Of a stretch of 64,000 bases of DNA, positions 48,896 through 58,021 are shown piece by piece. The position numbers and the translations under genes are program-made. Under the pieces are notes generated by a model, which was given only the letters and a program-made list of their open reading frames with translations, was not told the origin of the DNA and made no database searches. The number at the start of each line of letters is the position of its first letter. Positions within the stretch are counted from its first letter, which is position 1. This DNA comes from Amycolatopsis sp. DSM 110486 (GTDB taxonomy: Bacteria; Actinomycetota; Actinomycetes; Mycobacteriales; Pseudonocardiaceae): positions 2,247,001-2,311,000 of the forward strand of contig NZ_CP080519.1 of NCBI RefSeq assembly GCF_019468465.1, written 5' to 3'.

Positions 48896-49452
48896 CCCGC
48901 CGCGTTCGGCAACGGCGCCGGGCACGTGCCACCCGGCGTCGTGAGCAGCTCGAAATGCCACAGCTCATTGGAATACGCCTGGCAGAGGCCGTAGTCGTCG
49001 CCGTGGCGGATGAGCCAGTCGTCGGCGTCGGTCGGGCCGATGTCCACGGCCTTGCCGGAGACGTGCGTCGATTTCTCCGGCGTGTTCACGTATTGGCGCG
49101 CGTTCTGGAGGCTCCCGTACTTCTGGATCCCCTCTTCGAGCAGCCGCTGCTGATACGCCTTGCTCCGCCACCCCGAAGTCACCTTGAACTCGATCCCCCG
49201 CCCCCGCGCGTCCGTCGCCGCCTGCTGCACGGCCTTCAGTAGGTTCGGATCCAGCTTCGACACGGCCGGGTAGCTCGTGTCGAACGGCGTGAGGTCCTTG
49301 CCCGACGGAATCCCGCCCTGCGCCGGATCGGTGTCGGGGTCGGACGAACCCGAGGCAACGCCCGTCGGCCACTCCGCCGCCGCCGTCGAACACCCCGCGA
49401 CGAGCACCGCGGGCAGCAGCAACAGCACGAACTTGGCACGCATTTCAGGCAT
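48892..49452 (-). CDS. M15-family D-Ala-D-Ala carboxypeptidase lipoprotein (VanY-like)
   Basis: A 186-residue lipoprotein (lipobox LVAGC) with the M15 zinc-peptidase signatures: VTSGWRSKAYQQ, STHVSGKAVDIGP (His and Asp zinc ligands) and ELWHFEL (third His). It trims the terminal D-Ala of peptidoglycan stem peptides outside the membrane. It stands alone, not in a van resistance cluster. Start chosen at the ATG with GGGAG 5 nt upstream; a GTG two codons earlier and an ATG three codons later are alternatives. Confidence 0.85.
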   Translation of the reverse strand: MPEMRAKFVLLLLPAVLVAGCSTAAAEWPTGVASGSSDPDTDPAQGGIPSGKDLTPFDTSYPAVSKLDPNLLKAVQQAATDARGRGIEFKVTSGWRSKAYQQRLLEEGIQKYGSLQNARQYVNTPEKSTHVSGKAVDIGPTDADDWLIRHGDDYGLCQAYSNELWHFELLTTPGGTCPAPLPNAAG

Positions 49453-49556
49453 TCCCACTCCCGGACGACCCCACGACGATCACCCGGACCACGGTGCAAC
49501 CCGCGTGTCCCCGGACCGTCAGGCGAATGTCCGCGCGGCGTAACAGCTGCGCAGGA

Positions 49557-50546
49557 TCACGTAACAGCGCGCCGGCCGAGCAGCGCCTCGCCGAGCGGAG
49601 TCGTCAGGTACAGCACCGAACGCCCGGACCGTTGCCCCGCGACCAGGCCGTTCTCCCGCAACACGCGCAGGTGCTGCGATACCGCGCTCGGCGAAACGCC
49701 GAGCGACACCGCCAGATCCGTGGTCGTCGCGGGCGACCGCAAGGCTTCCAGCAGCTCGGCCCGCGGCCGGCCCAGCAGCCTGACCAGCGCGTCCCCGACC
49801 GGCGCGGCACCGACTGTCCACAGTGCACCAACCCCGCGCGCCGGATACCGCACGGTAGTCTGTGTGGCGGTGTTGCGCTTGATCAGCACATCGGGCGAGC
49901 CGAGCACGACCGGCATCAGCACCAGACCACCCGGACCCCGGTTGACGACCACGTCCCGGCCCGTCCCCGACAGGCGCAACCACCCGGCCGACCAGCTCAG
50001 CTCGGGATGCAGATCGGCGAACAGCCGTTCCGCGCCACCGACCGCCAGCTGCCGCGCCCGATGGACGACATCGGCGTCCAGCACGGCCCGGATCCGCGGC
50101 CAGTGCGGCGCCACCAGCCGTTCGTACGCCACGCGCAGCTCGGCCGCCAGCACCCGCAACCCCGCCGCCGGACGCGCCGCGAACTCCGCGACGACCGGCG
50201 GCGGATCGTCCCCGAAAACCCGCGAAATGCTGGCGCGCACCTGCCGCGCCGCAGTGCGCCCGAGCATGGCGAGATCGTCGTCGATCGTGCTGGTCGCGTG
50301 CGCCGGAGCGGGAACGAGGAAGTTCGGCCAACCCAAGCCCTTGGCGGTCAGCAAAGCCCACGCCAGCGGCACGTCGAGCGGCTCACGCGCGAGCTCGTCG
50401 GCCACCCACCGCAACCACGGCTGGTGCAGCGGCCCCCAGGTGCGCCCCATGACCTGCAGCAACGCCGCGACCGTCTCCGACAACGGCGACACGGCGAACC
50501 GCGTCGCCGCCAGCTCGGCGACGCCCACCTCGACGATGTCTGCCAC
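49557..50546 (-). CDS. ArsR-type regulator with DUF5937-like N-terminal domain
   Basis: A 329-residue regulator. A large N-terminal part of about 240 residues has the DUF5937 pattern seen in actinobacterial ArsR-like proteins. The winged helix sits at the end (LRSPATTTDLAVSLGVSPSA, VSQHLRVLRENGLV). The GTG start lies 7 nt after a CATACT box, so the transcript may be leaderless. It is divergent from an MFS exporter, with an inverted repeat between them, and probably represses that exporter. Confidence 0.8.
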   Translation of the reverse strand: MADIVEVGVAELAATRFAVSPLSETVAALLQVMGRTWGPLHQPWLRWVADELAREPLDVPLAWALLTAKGLGWPNFLVPAPAHATSTIDDDLAMLGRTAARQVRASISRVFGDDPPPVVAEFAARPAAGLRVLAAELRVAYERLVAPHWPRIRAVLDADVVHRARQLAVGGAERLFADLHPELSWSAGWLRLSGTGRDVVVNRGPGGLVLMPVVLGSPDVLIKRNTATQTTVRYPARGVGALWTVGAAPVGDALVRLLGRPRAELLEALRSPATTTDLAVSLGVSPSAVSQHLRVLRENGLVAGQRSGRSVLYLTTPLGEALLGRRAVT

Positions 50547-50559
50547 CCCGCCGAGTATG

Positions 50560-50572
50560 TAGCAAGGAGCTA
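50560..50572. promoter_or_regulatory. Inverted repeat in the ArsR/MFS spacer
   Basis: TAGC-AAGGA-GCTA in the 67-bp divergent region, partly covering the -10 region of the ArsR gene. Confidence 0.45.
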
Positions 50573-50613
50573 AAAGATGTCGCGGCCGACGCTCCGCCAC
50601 CAGGATCGCCGTC

Positions 50614-51804
50614 GTGACAAAACTGCCGGCCGGGTACCGGAAGCTGTGGTGGGCCAACGGGATCGACAACGTCGGCAACGGAGCCTTCGTCACGGCCATG
50701 CCCCTGCTGGCCGTCACCGTCACGCGCGATCCGCGGCTCGTGTCGCTCGTGGCCGCCGCCGAGTACGTGCCGTGGCTGCTGCTCTCGTTGCCCGCAGGTG
50801 CCTGGGCCGACCGGCACGACCGCGTCCGGCTCATGACGCGCGCGCAGCTCGCGCAAGCCGCCGTCGCCGGTGCCGTCGCGCTGCTCGTCGCCGGCCACCA
50901 GGCGACGATCGTGCTGCTGGTCCTCACCGCCGTCGCCCTCGGTGCCGGCGATGTCGTCTTCGGCACGGCAGCACAGGCGTTCCTGCCCGAGGTCGTCCCG
51001 AAACCGTTGCTGCCCCGCGCCAACGGTTCCCTTCAGGTCGTCAAGACGGTGGGCGTCCAGTTCGCCGGCCCGCCGCTGGGCAGCGCGTTGTTCGCGCTCA
51101 CGGCAGCCCTTCCGTTCGGGCTCGACGCGGTTTCCTTCGCCGCGTCGGCCGCGCTCGTCGCGAAGCTGCCTCGCCGCACGCACCAAGCCACGCGGAAAGC
51201 CCCAATTGCCGAAGGGCTCCGCTGGCTCGCGCACCACCGGTTGCTGCGCACCCTCGCGATTCTCCTGGGCGTCAACACCTTCTGCGGCCAGCTCGCCACC
51301 GCGACCCTCGTCCTCCTCGCCACCCAGACCCTCCACGTCAGCCCCGGCGGCTACGGCGTGCTGCTCGCGGCCGCGGCCGTCGGCAGCGTCGCCGGTGGTC
51401 TGGTCAACGCCCGGATCGTCGCGAAAATCGGGCCACTCAGCGCACTCGTCACCAGCCTCGCCGCGAACGCCGCGGTCTTCGCCGCCATCGGCCTCAGCCC
51501 GAACGCCGCTGTCCTCGGCGTTTTCCTCGCCCTCAACGGTTTCGTGACCACGCTCTGGAACGTCGTCACCGTCAGCCTCCGCCAGGACCTCGTCCCGGCG
51601 CCGCTGCTCGGGCGCGTCACCAGCGTCTACAAACTCCTCGGCTGGGGCCTCATCCCGCTCGGCACGCTGACCGGCGGTTTCCTCGCGGCGGCCTTCGGGC
51701 TGCGTGTCCCCTACCCCGTCGCCGGCGCCGTGCGCGGCCTCGCGCTGCTGGCCGCGTTGCCGGTGCTGGTGCGAAACCGGCCCCGCTACCATCGCCCCTC
51801 ATGA
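50614..51804 (+). CDS. MFS transporter (drug-efflux type)
   Basis: A 396-residue protein with about 12 membrane helices. The loop-2/3 signature reads PAGAWADRHDRVRLM, and the N-terminus (WANGIDNVGNGAFVTAMPLL) is that of the MFS_3/enterobactin-exporter-like group. The GTG start is in a short divergent spacer. It overlaps a MarR gene (ATGA), so expression is framed by ArsR on one side and MarR on the other. The substrate cannot be inferred. Confidence 0.87.
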   Translation: MTKLPAGYRKLWWANGIDNVGNGAFVTAMPLLAVTVTRDPRLVSLVAAAEYVPWLLLSLPAGAWADRHDRVRLMTRAQLAQAAVAGAVALLVAGHQATIVLLVLTAVALGAGDVVFGTAAQAFLPEVVPKPLLPRANGSLQVVKTVGVQFAGPPLGSALFALTAALPFGLDAVSFAASAALVAKLPRRTHQATRKAPIAEGLRWLAHHRLLRTLAILLGVNTFCGQLATATLVLLATQTLHVSPGGYGVLLAAAAVGSVAGGLVNARIVAKIGPLSALVTSLAANAAVFAAIGLSPNAAVLGVFLALNGFVTTLWNVVTVSLRQDLVPAPLLGRVTSVYKLLGWGLIPLGTLTGGFLAAAFGLRVPYPVAGAVRGLALLAALPVLVRNRPRYHRPS

Positions 51805-52262
51805 CAGAACCGCGCTGGCTCGGGGACGGCGAGCAGCGTGCCTGGCGCGCCTTCCTCGCGATGAGCCAGCGCCTCGACCACGCCCTCGCGCGCCACCTGC
51901 AGAACGAGTTCGGCCTCTCCGGCGCCGACTACCTGATCCTCGTCACCCTGTCCGAAGCCCCGGACGAGCGGATGCGCGCGTACGAGCTCATCGAGTCGAC
52001 CGGCTGGGAGAAAAGCCGCCTCTCCCACCACCTCAAGCGCATGGAACGCCGTGGCCTCGTCTGCCGCGAGCCCACGGACAACGCGCGCTCCCCCGAGTTC
52101 TGCCTCACCCCCGCCGGGCACCAGGCCATCGTCGACGCCGCCCCCGCCCACGCGGCGCAGGTCCGCAAGCTCTTCTTCGACGTCGTCTCGCCCACCGAAG
52201 CCGCCCGCTTCGCCGCGACGTGCGAGAAGATCCTCGACGCCCTCGGCGGCACCGCCGCGTAG
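51801..52262 (+). CDS. MarR-family regulator
   Basis: A 153-residue MarR protein: helix-turn-helix with IESTGWEKSRLSHHLKRMER and the wing RRGLVCREPTDNARSPEFCL. The ATG overlaps the MFS stop. A TACCAT box 8 nt upstream could also give a separate leaderless transcript. Likely responds to a compound exported by the MFS protein. Confidence 0.88.
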   Translation: MTEPRWLGDGEQRAWRAFLAMSQRLDHALARHLQNEFGLSGADYLILVTLSEAPDERMRAYELIESTGWEKSRLSHHLKRMERRGLVCREPTDNARSPEFCLTPAGHQAIVDAAPAHAAQVRKLFFDVVSPTEAARFAATCEKILDALGGTAA

Positions 52263-52324
52263 TACGACCGGGCAATTCACCGGACCGGGGCGGAACCGCC
52301 CGCGTCCCCGGCCGTCTCCTGGTA

Positions 52325-53254
52325 ATGACGATCTTGACGATCCGCCGCACCCTGGTGACCCTCGCGGCCGTGCTGGCCACCGCCGCTACAGCCGCCACGG
52401 CGGCCACCACCGCCTCCGCCGCCGGTGAGAACGACGTGACCGCCTTCAGCGCCGCCGACCGTGCGGCCGCGCTCGCGTACTGGACACCCGAGAAGATGAA
52501 GGCCGCCGGGGCCGACACGATCGACCGCGTGGAGCAGGTGGCGAAGCGCTGGGCCGGGCCGGGGCCGCAGGGGGTCGGACGGCTGTTCTTCACCGAGGTC
52601 TCGCCCGGCGAGGCGCCGCTGGACAGCTGGTGCACCGCCACCGCCGTGCCGAGCACGAGTGGCGACGTCCTCGTGACGGCCGGGCACTGCGCGTACGCCG
52701 GGCTGAACCGGGAGGACCAGGTGATCCCGATCAAGAACTCCGTGTTCGTGCCCGGCTACGACCAGGGCCGCCGCCCGCACGGGGTGTTCGCGACACGCGC
52801 GCTCGCCTTCCGCCACTCCTACACCACGGGCAGCGAACCCGACGTCGCCATGGTCGTGCTCGACCAGCAGCAGGGCCGCCACGTCGCCCAGGTCGCGGGC
52901 ACACAGCGGATTTCCTTCGACCACAAGGGAACCACGCAGGCCGCGATCGTCGGTTACCCCGGCTCGAAGGCGTACTTCGGGGAAGCGCTGATGTGGTGCG
53001 ACCTGCCCACGCACCAGGACCCGACCGTGTCCGACCACTGGATGTCCACGTGCGACATGGCCGGCGGTTCCAGCGGCGGCCCGTGGTTCGACGGCTTCAA
53101 CCGCTGGACCGGTTACGGCGAGATCTTCTCGGTCACCAGCCGCGGCGAGCTCGACTACGACGAGACCACCGGCGAGTCCAAGACCCTCAGCCTCGAGGGC
53201 GCCCCGCTCGGCGCGGACGCGAAGAACCTCTACGAAGCAGCGGAAAAGCTCTGA
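52325..53254 (+). CDS. Secreted trypsin-like serine protease
   Basis: A 309-residue protein with a signal peptide (to about residue 33), a pro-region and an S1-type domain. The catalytic triad is His121 (VTAGHC), Asp173 (EPDVAMVVL) and Ser250 (GGSSGGPW). Two cysteine pairs fit the usual disulfides. Actinobacterial relatives degrade extracellular protein. A strong terminator follows the stop. Confidence 0.88.
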   Translation: MTILTIRRTLVTLAAVLATAATAATAATTASAAGENDVTAFSAADRAAALAYWTPEKMKAAGADTIDRVEQVAKRWAGPGPQGVGRLFFTEVSPGEAPLDSWCTATAVPSTSGDVLVTAGHCAYAGLNREDQVIPIKNSVFVPGYDQGRRPHGVFATRALAFRHSYTTGSEPDVAMVVLDQQQGRHVAQVAGTQRISFDHKGTTQAAIVGYPGSKAYFGEALMWCDLPTHQDPTVSDHWMSTCDMAGGSSGGPWFDGFNRWTGYGEIFSVTSRGELDYDETTGESKTLSLEGAPLGADAKNLYEAAEKL

Positions 53255-53260
53255 AACAAA

Positions 53261-53291
53261 GGGGAAGCCGCCCACGCAAGGCGGCTTCCCC
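53261..53291. terminator. Bidirectional terminator between protease and encapsulin genes
   Basis: GGGGAAGCCGCC (53261-53272) and GGCGGCTTCCCC (53280-53291), a perfect 12-bp stem with a 7-nt loop, between convergent genes. Confidence 0.8.
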
Positions 53292-53299
53292 GTTCGGAA

Positions 53300-54097
53300 T
53301 CAAGCAGTCAGACCGACCGCGGCCTCGGCCGTGTTGACCAGGAACGTCAGCGTCTCGCGGAAGTACAGCTGCACGCTGTCGGCGTCGTGGCTCGTGTAGC
53401 CGATCGACAGGTCCTGCCCGAAGTGCAGCTCGTAGTCGCCGCCGCGAGTCGTGAGCACGCACGCGCCCTCGATCGCCGGCGTCAGGATCAGGTCCCCGTC
53501 CACGATCTGCTTCAGGTGCTCCAGCACCGGGTAACCGTGGTCGGCGGCCTCGATCGCGGCGGTGTAGGCGGCGTTGCTCAGCAGCACCGAGTACGGCCCC
53601 GCGACGCCGGCCGAACGCAGCTTCGCCAACGCGTCACCGATCGCCTTCGGGTACGCGCTCGCCTCGCCGGGCAGCGCGATCGGGCTCAGCGAAGACGCGG
53701 GCCGGATGCCCGCGATGCCGGCGCCCGCGAAGCCGTCGAACACGATGCGGTCCTCGGCGTACGCGATGGCCTGCGCTGCGTCCTTCACCGGCTGCCAGTC
53801 CGGGTCCTTCGCGCCCCACTCGACGGAGTCGACGGCCTCGCGCGTGACGGTGAAGGGCACCTTCAGGTCCACGATCCGCTGCGCCGTGCGAAGCCGCGTG
53901 GACACGCCGGCCAGCGGGCTCTCGACGCCCTCGACGTGCCCGGTGCCCACGGCCGAAAGGGTCGCGTCGTCGGCCACCACCACGTCGACCACCTTGCGCG
54001 CCGACGCGAACTCGGCGAACGTGCGCCGGGCCTCGTCCTCGAGGTCCGACCAGGCGACGTCGGAGATCGGGGCGAGTTCGCGATGCAGGTTGTTCAT
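53300..54097 (-). CDS. Family 1 encapsulin shell protein
   Basis: A 265-residue HK97-fold shell protein. Features typical of encapsulins are the N-terminal LHRELAPISDVAWSDLEDEA, the SVEWGAKDPDWQPVKDAA segment and the C-terminal FGQDLSIGYTSHDADSVQLY. Copies assemble into a closed nanocompartment that loads enzymes bearing a C-terminal targeting peptide. The ATG overlaps the stop of the DyP peroxidase gene (ATGA), and that peroxidase ends with a matching peptide, so it is the cargo. Confidence 0.93.
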   Translation of the reverse strand: MNNLHRELAPISDVAWSDLEDEARRTFAEFASARKVVDVVVADDATLSAVGTGHVEGVESPLAGVSTRLRTAQRIVDLKVPFTVTREAVDSVEWGAKDPDWQPVKDAAQAIAYAEDRIVFDGFAGAGIAGIRPASSLSPIALPGEASAYPKAIGDALAKLRSAGVAGPYSVLLSNAAYTAAIEAADHGYPVLEHLKQIVDGDLILTPAIEGACVLTTRGGDYELHFGQDLSIGYTSHDADSVQLYFRETLTFLVNTAEAAVGLTA

Positions 54098-55143
54098 GAC
54101 CGGGGACTCCTTCGCAGGCTGCCGATGCCCAGCGAGGTGCCGGGCTTGGGTGCCGGGGGCTCCGGCTTGACTTCGGGTTCGGCCGACTCGTCGCTCGCGA
54201 CAGTCGGGTCTTCCAGGAACTCCGCCACGGGCACGTAGAACAGCGCACCCGTGAGCGGCGTCGAGAAGTCGAGGATGCGGTCGGTGTTGCCGGGCGGCGA
54301 GCCGACGAACATGTTCTCCAGCATCGTCTCGATGATCGAGGGCGTCTTGGCGTAGCCGATGAAGTACGTGCCGAACTCGCCGTACGCGGGGCGCCCGAAG
54401 GGCATGTTGTCGCGCAGGATCTCCAGCTCGTTGCCGTCTTCGTCTTCGATCACGTTGAGCGCGATGTGCGAGTCGCCGGGCTTCTCGTCGTCCGACAGCT
54501 CCACATCGGACAGTTTGCGCCGGCCGATCACCAGCTCCTGCTGCTCGGTGGTGAGCTTGTTCCACGCCGTCATGTCGTGCAGGTACTTCTGCACGATCAC
54601 GTAGCTGCCGCCGTTGAACGCCTCGTCGTCGTCGACCAGCACGGCCTCGACGGCGCCGCGGCCGGTCGGGTTCTCGGTGCCGTCGACGAACCCGAGCACG
54701 TCACGCGCGTCGAAGTAGCGGAAGCCCTGCACCTCGTCGACGACCGTGACCACACCGTCGAGCCGCTCCATGATCAGCGACTCGAGCTCGAAGCACAGGT
54801 CCATCCGCTCGGCCCGCAGGTGGAACAACAGGTCGGCCTTGGTCGTCACGCTGGTGTGCTTGTCCCCGGCGAACACGGGCAGGTCGTGCAGCTCGGCCGG
54901 CTTCGGCGAGCCGTAGATCCGGTCCCACGCCGACGAGCTGATGCCGGCCACGCACGTGAGCCCGCCGTCCAGCGACCGGAACCCGACAGAACGCTGCAAC
55001 CCGGCCAGATCGGCCAGCAGGTCCTTCGCCACGGACTCGCCGCCTGGGTTCACGCGGACCACCAGGAAGATCGCCGCGCGCGTGAGCGGGCCGACCACCT
55101 CCTGCGGCTCCGGCGGCAGCTCGGCTGAAGCAGACGCCGTCAC
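54094..55143 (-). CDS. DyP-type peroxidase, encapsulin cargo
   Basis: A 349-residue haem peroxidase. The GXXDG motif is GFVDG with Asp154; the proximal His is His226 (DSHIALNV) and the distal Arg is Arg244. After an acidic Pro/Glu-rich linker (about 310-332) the protein ends GTSLGIGSLRRSPRS. The SLGIGSL core is the known encapsulin-loading peptide. The GTG at 55143 has a G-rich site 6 nt upstream; a GTG one codon earlier is possible. Role: peroxide-dependent oxidation inside the encapsulin, linked to oxidative-stress handling. Confidence 0.93.
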   Translation of the reverse strand: MTASASAELPPEPQEVVGPLTRAAIFLVVRVNPGGESVAKDLLADLAGLQRSVGFRSLDGGLTCVAGISSSAWDRIYGSPKPAELHDLPVFAGDKHTSVTTKADLLFHLRAERMDLCFELESLIMERLDGVVTVVDEVQGFRYFDARDVLGFVDGTENPTGRGAVEAVLVDDDEAFNGGSYVIVQKYLHDMTAWNKLTTEQQELVIGRRKLSDVELSDDEKPGDSHIALNVIEDEDGNELEILRDNMPFGRPAYGEFGTYFIGYAKTPSIIETMLENMFVGSPPGNTDRILDFSTPLTGALFYVPVAEFLEDPTVASDESAEPEVKPEPPAPKPGTSLGIGSLRRSPRS

Positions 55144-55270
55144 CACGCACCCCCAGCGCAGCGCGCTTTCTCGACCACTGGCCCTCCCGCCTGCCCAACC
55201 GACGTCCGGCATCCTAACCCGCTGCACCGGATCCGCCCGCCGCACTCACACGGCCGGGAAACCCGCGCCG

Positions 55271-55894
55271 TCAGGCCGTGCAGAACAGTTGCTTGACCAC
55301 GCGCGGCACGGCTTCGCCGAGCTCGTCGGCCGCGGTCTCCCGCCCGGCGAGGTGGCGGAGCAGGAACTGCTGGAAGAGGCCGTCGAACGTGGCATACGCG
55401 ACGGCCTCGGACACCTGCGGCACGGCGCCGGCCAGCTCGGCGTAGCGCTCGACGACGCGCCAGATCATGGCCTGCCTGCGCTCGTCGATCTCGAGCACGT
55501 CGGCGCGGAAGGACTCCTCGAACAGGCTCTGGTTGCGCAAGTCGTACCAGAGGCGGTGCATTACGGCGTCGGTGCGCAGCGTCGCCGCCATGGCCGCGCC
55601 GAAGCCGCGTTCGAGCTCCTCGGCGGTGTGCGCCTCGGCCACGACGTCGTCGTAGCGCGTCACGCAGACCTCTTCGAACTTGCGCACCGCGTAGGTGAGC
55701 AGCTCGACCTTGTCGGCGAAGTAGTAGTGCAGCACGCCGTGGGAGAAATCCGACTTCTGGGCGATCTCGCGCAGGCTTGTGCGGGCGTAGCCCAGCTCGG
55801 CGAGCGTCTGCAGCGCGGATTCCGCCAGCTGCTCGCGCCGCTGGGCGAACTTGTCCACGCCCCGGCGCGAGATGCGCTCCTTTGCCTGCGTCAC
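55271..55894 (-). CDS. TetR-family regulator
   Basis: A 207-residue TetR protein with the helix-turn-helix ARTSLREIAQKSDFSHGVLH followed by YYFADKVELL. It is divergent from an SDR-led lipid-type operon. The spacer carries two identical 16-bp direct repeats over the operon promoter, the likely binding sites. The start is a GTG without a strong ribosome site. Confidence 0.87.
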   Translation of the reverse strand: MTQAKERISRRGVDKFAQRREQLAESALQTLAELGYARTSLREIAQKSDFSHGVLHYYFADKVELLTYAVRKFEEVCVTRYDDVVAEAHTAEELERGFGAAMAATLRTDAVMHRLWYDLRNQSLFEESFRADVLEIDERRQAMIWRVVERYAELAGAVPQVSEAVAYATFDGLFQQFLLRHLAGRETAADELGEAVPRVVKQLFCTA

Positions 55895-55935
55895 GCCGGG
55901 AGTCTAGCGCGACCCGGGACCCGATGCGGAAATTC

Positions 55936-55973
55936 CTTGACGACTGTCCAAGAAAATCTTGACGACTGTCCAA
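55936..55973. promoter_or_regulatory. Two 16-bp direct repeats over the SDR-operon promoter
   Basis: CTTGACGACTGTCCAA occurs at 55936-55951 and 55958-55973, 22 bp apart (two helical turns). Each is nearly palindromic (TTGAC and GTCCAA). The second copy contains the -35 TTGACG (55959-55964), with -10 TACGGT at 55981-55986 (16-bp spacer). Confidence 0.75.
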
Positions 55974-56022
55974 AGTTAGCTACGGTGTGACCTACGCCGC
56001 ATGTCTCAAGGAGGAGATGTCG

Positions 56023-56826
56023 ATGGTTTCGTACGACCTGAGCGGGCGAACCGCGCTGGTGACGGGTGGGGCACAGGGCCTGGGGGCCGGGATGGCCGAG
56101 GCGCTCGCGAAGGCCGGGGCCACCGTGGTCATCGCCGACGTGCAGGAGGAGCTGGGCCGCGCCACGGCCGACTCGATCAAGCAGACCGGCGCGACGGCCG
56201 GCTTCGTCCGCCTCGACGTGACCGACGACGCGGGCTGGGAGCAGGCCGTGAGCGCGGTCGTCGGCGAGTACGGCGGGCTCGACGTGCTGGTGAACAACGC
56301 CGGCGTCGAGATCACCGGCCTCGTCGCCGACCTCGACCCCGCCCACGTGCGCAAGATGCTCGAGGTCAACGTGCTCGGCACCGCGCTCGGCGTGAAGCAC
56401 GCGTTCCGCGCGATGCGCCCCGGCGGCGCGGCCGGCAACGGCGGTTCGATCGTGAACATCTCCTCGGTGGCCGCGACCATCGCGTTTCCCGGGATCGCGG
56501 GCTACTCCGCCACGAAGTCGGCCGTCGACCGGCTCACGCGCGTGGCCGCGATGGAGGCCGGGAAGCTCGGTTACGGCGTGCGCGTGAACTGCGTGTACCC
56601 GGGCCTCGTGCCCACGCAGATGGGCAACCAGCTGGCCAACGACGTCGTCGAAGTGGGGTTGTTCCCCAGCGTCGAAGAAGCGATCGGCGCCGTGGTCGGG
56701 CAGACGCCGGCGGGGCGGCTCGGTGAGGTGGCCGACATGGCCGACGCCGTGGTGTTCCTCGCCTCCGACGCCGCCCGGTTCATCACCGGCGCGGGGCTGC
56801 CGGTCGACGGCGGCATGGGCATGTGA
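56023..56826 (+). CDS. Short-chain dehydrogenase/reductase
   Basis: A 267-residue classical SDR with TGGAQGLGAG, NNAG, catalytic Ser in NISSV and YSATK. It ends with the typical ITGAGLPVDGGMGM. AAGGAGG lies 8 nt before the ATG of MVSYDLSG, preferred over in-frame GTG 55987 and ATG 56017. Head of an operon with a saccharopine-dehydrogenase-like protein and an acyl ligase, so a hydroxyacyl or steroid-type substrate is plausible. Confidence 0.88.
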   Translation: MVSYDLSGRTALVTGGAQGLGAGMAEALAKAGATVVIADVQEELGRATADSIKQTGATAGFVRLDVTDDAGWEQAVSAVVGEYGGLDVLVNNAGVEITGLVADLDPAHVRKMLEVNVLGTALGVKHAFRAMRPGGAAGNGGSIVNISSVAATIAFPGIAGYSATKSAVDRLTRVAAMEAGKLGYGVRVNCVYPGLVPTQMGNQLANDVVEVGLFPSVEEAIGAVVGQTPAGRLGEVADMADAVVFLASDAARFITGAGLPVDGGMGM

Positions 56827-56883
56827 CCGGAAACCCGAGCCGACCCCACTGACTTCAGCGACCTCTGCGAAAGGACAACCGTC

Positions 56884-58005
56884 GTGAGCAAGCCCGTCGT
56901 CGTCTACGGCGCTTCCGGCTACACCGGGCGCCTGATCTGCGAATACCTGCGCGAGTACAACGTGCCCTTCGTCGCCGCGGGGCGCGACAAGGCCCGGCTT
57001 CAGGAGTCGCTCGACCACATCCCCGGCCTCGACACCGTCGACCACGAGGTGGTGGAGGTGGCCCACGAGGTCGGGCCGCTCACCGAGCTGTTCGCGGGCG
57101 CGTCGGTGGTGTGCAACACCGTCGGCCCGTTCAGCGAGTACGGCCACGAGGTCGTGCAGGCCTGCCTCGCGTCGGGGGCGCACTACCTGGACACGACCGG
57201 CGAGCAGGACTGGCTGATCTCGGCCGAGGAGCGCTACGGCGCCGACATGGCGGCCCAGGGGCTGCTGCTGTCGCCGGGCATCGCGCAGATGTACACGACC
57301 GGCGAGATCGCCGCGAACATCTGCTTGGAGACGCCAGGGCTGGACACCCTGGACATCCTGGTGTTCTGGAAGGGTTACCCGACTGTCGCGTCGACTCGCA
57401 CCATCCTCGTCAACGCGGCGCTTTCTTCGGCGTACTACCTGGAACAGAACGAGTACCAGGAGTGGCCGGCCGACGGCGGTCTGCACGACGTCGTCGTGCC
57501 CGGTCACCACGAAACCGGCCTCGCGCTGCCGTGGGGCGGGACTTCGCACCCGGTGTGGTTCAAGCGCGACCCGCGCGTGGCCAACGTGAAGGCCATCGGC
57601 GGTGTGTTCGACCGCGCGCTGATGCAGGGCGTGCCGATGATCGTGGCCGCTGTGCTGGAGCAGGTGAAGGACCTGCCGGAAGCCGAGAAGCTGAAGGTGC
57701 TGCACGAGCAGGCCGCCGCCGTGCGCGACGAGATGCCGCCGCGGGAGAACCAGCGGCTGAACACGTCGCTGGACTCGGTGCACGCGTCGGGCCCGCTGGG
57801 CCGCGCCCACTGCGTGATCCACGGGACCTGCAACTACAAGCAGACGGGCCTGTTGCAGGCGTACGCCGCGTACTCGCTGCTGCAGCAGCCGCCGCGGCGG
57901 GCCGGGTTCGCGTCGGCGTGCCAGGCGTTCGGGCACCGGGAGCTGCTCGGGGTGCTGCGGTCGTTCGGGCTCGTGTCCAACCCCGTGCTGACCGTGCACG
58001 CGTGA
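56884..58005 (+). CDS. Saccharopine-dehydrogenase-like NAD(P)-binding protein (DUF5938 type)
   Basis: A 373-residue protein with an N-terminal Rossmann motif (VVVYGASGYTGRLI) and the NTVGPFSEYG motif of the saccharopine dehydrogenase / trans-acting enoyl reductase group. The C-terminal half matches the DUF5938 layout as I know it. Members of the group reduce or dehydrogenate acyl or polyketide-like substrates; real saccharopine dehydrogenase activity is unlikely. GTG start with AAAGGA upstream; 57 bp after the SDR. Confidence 0.75.
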   Translation: MSKPVVVYGASGYTGRLICEYLREYNVPFVAAGRDKARLQESLDHIPGLDTVDHEVVEVAHEVGPLTELFAGASVVCNTVGPFSEYGHEVVQACLASGAHYLDTTGEQDWLISAEERYGADMAAQGLLLSPGIAQMYTTGEIAANICLETPGLDTLDILVFWKGYPTVASTRTILVNAALSSAYYLEQNEYQEWPADGGLHDVVVPGHHETGLALPWGGTSHPVWFKRDPRVANVKAIGGVFDRALMQGVPMIVAAVLEQVKDLPEAEKLKVLHEQAAAVRDEMPPRENQRLNTSLDSVHASGPLGRAHCVIHGTCNYKQTGLLQAYAAYSLLQQPPRRAGFASACQAFGHRELLGVLRSFGLVSNPVLTVHA

Positions 58006-58021
58006 GCCGGGGAGACGAGCG

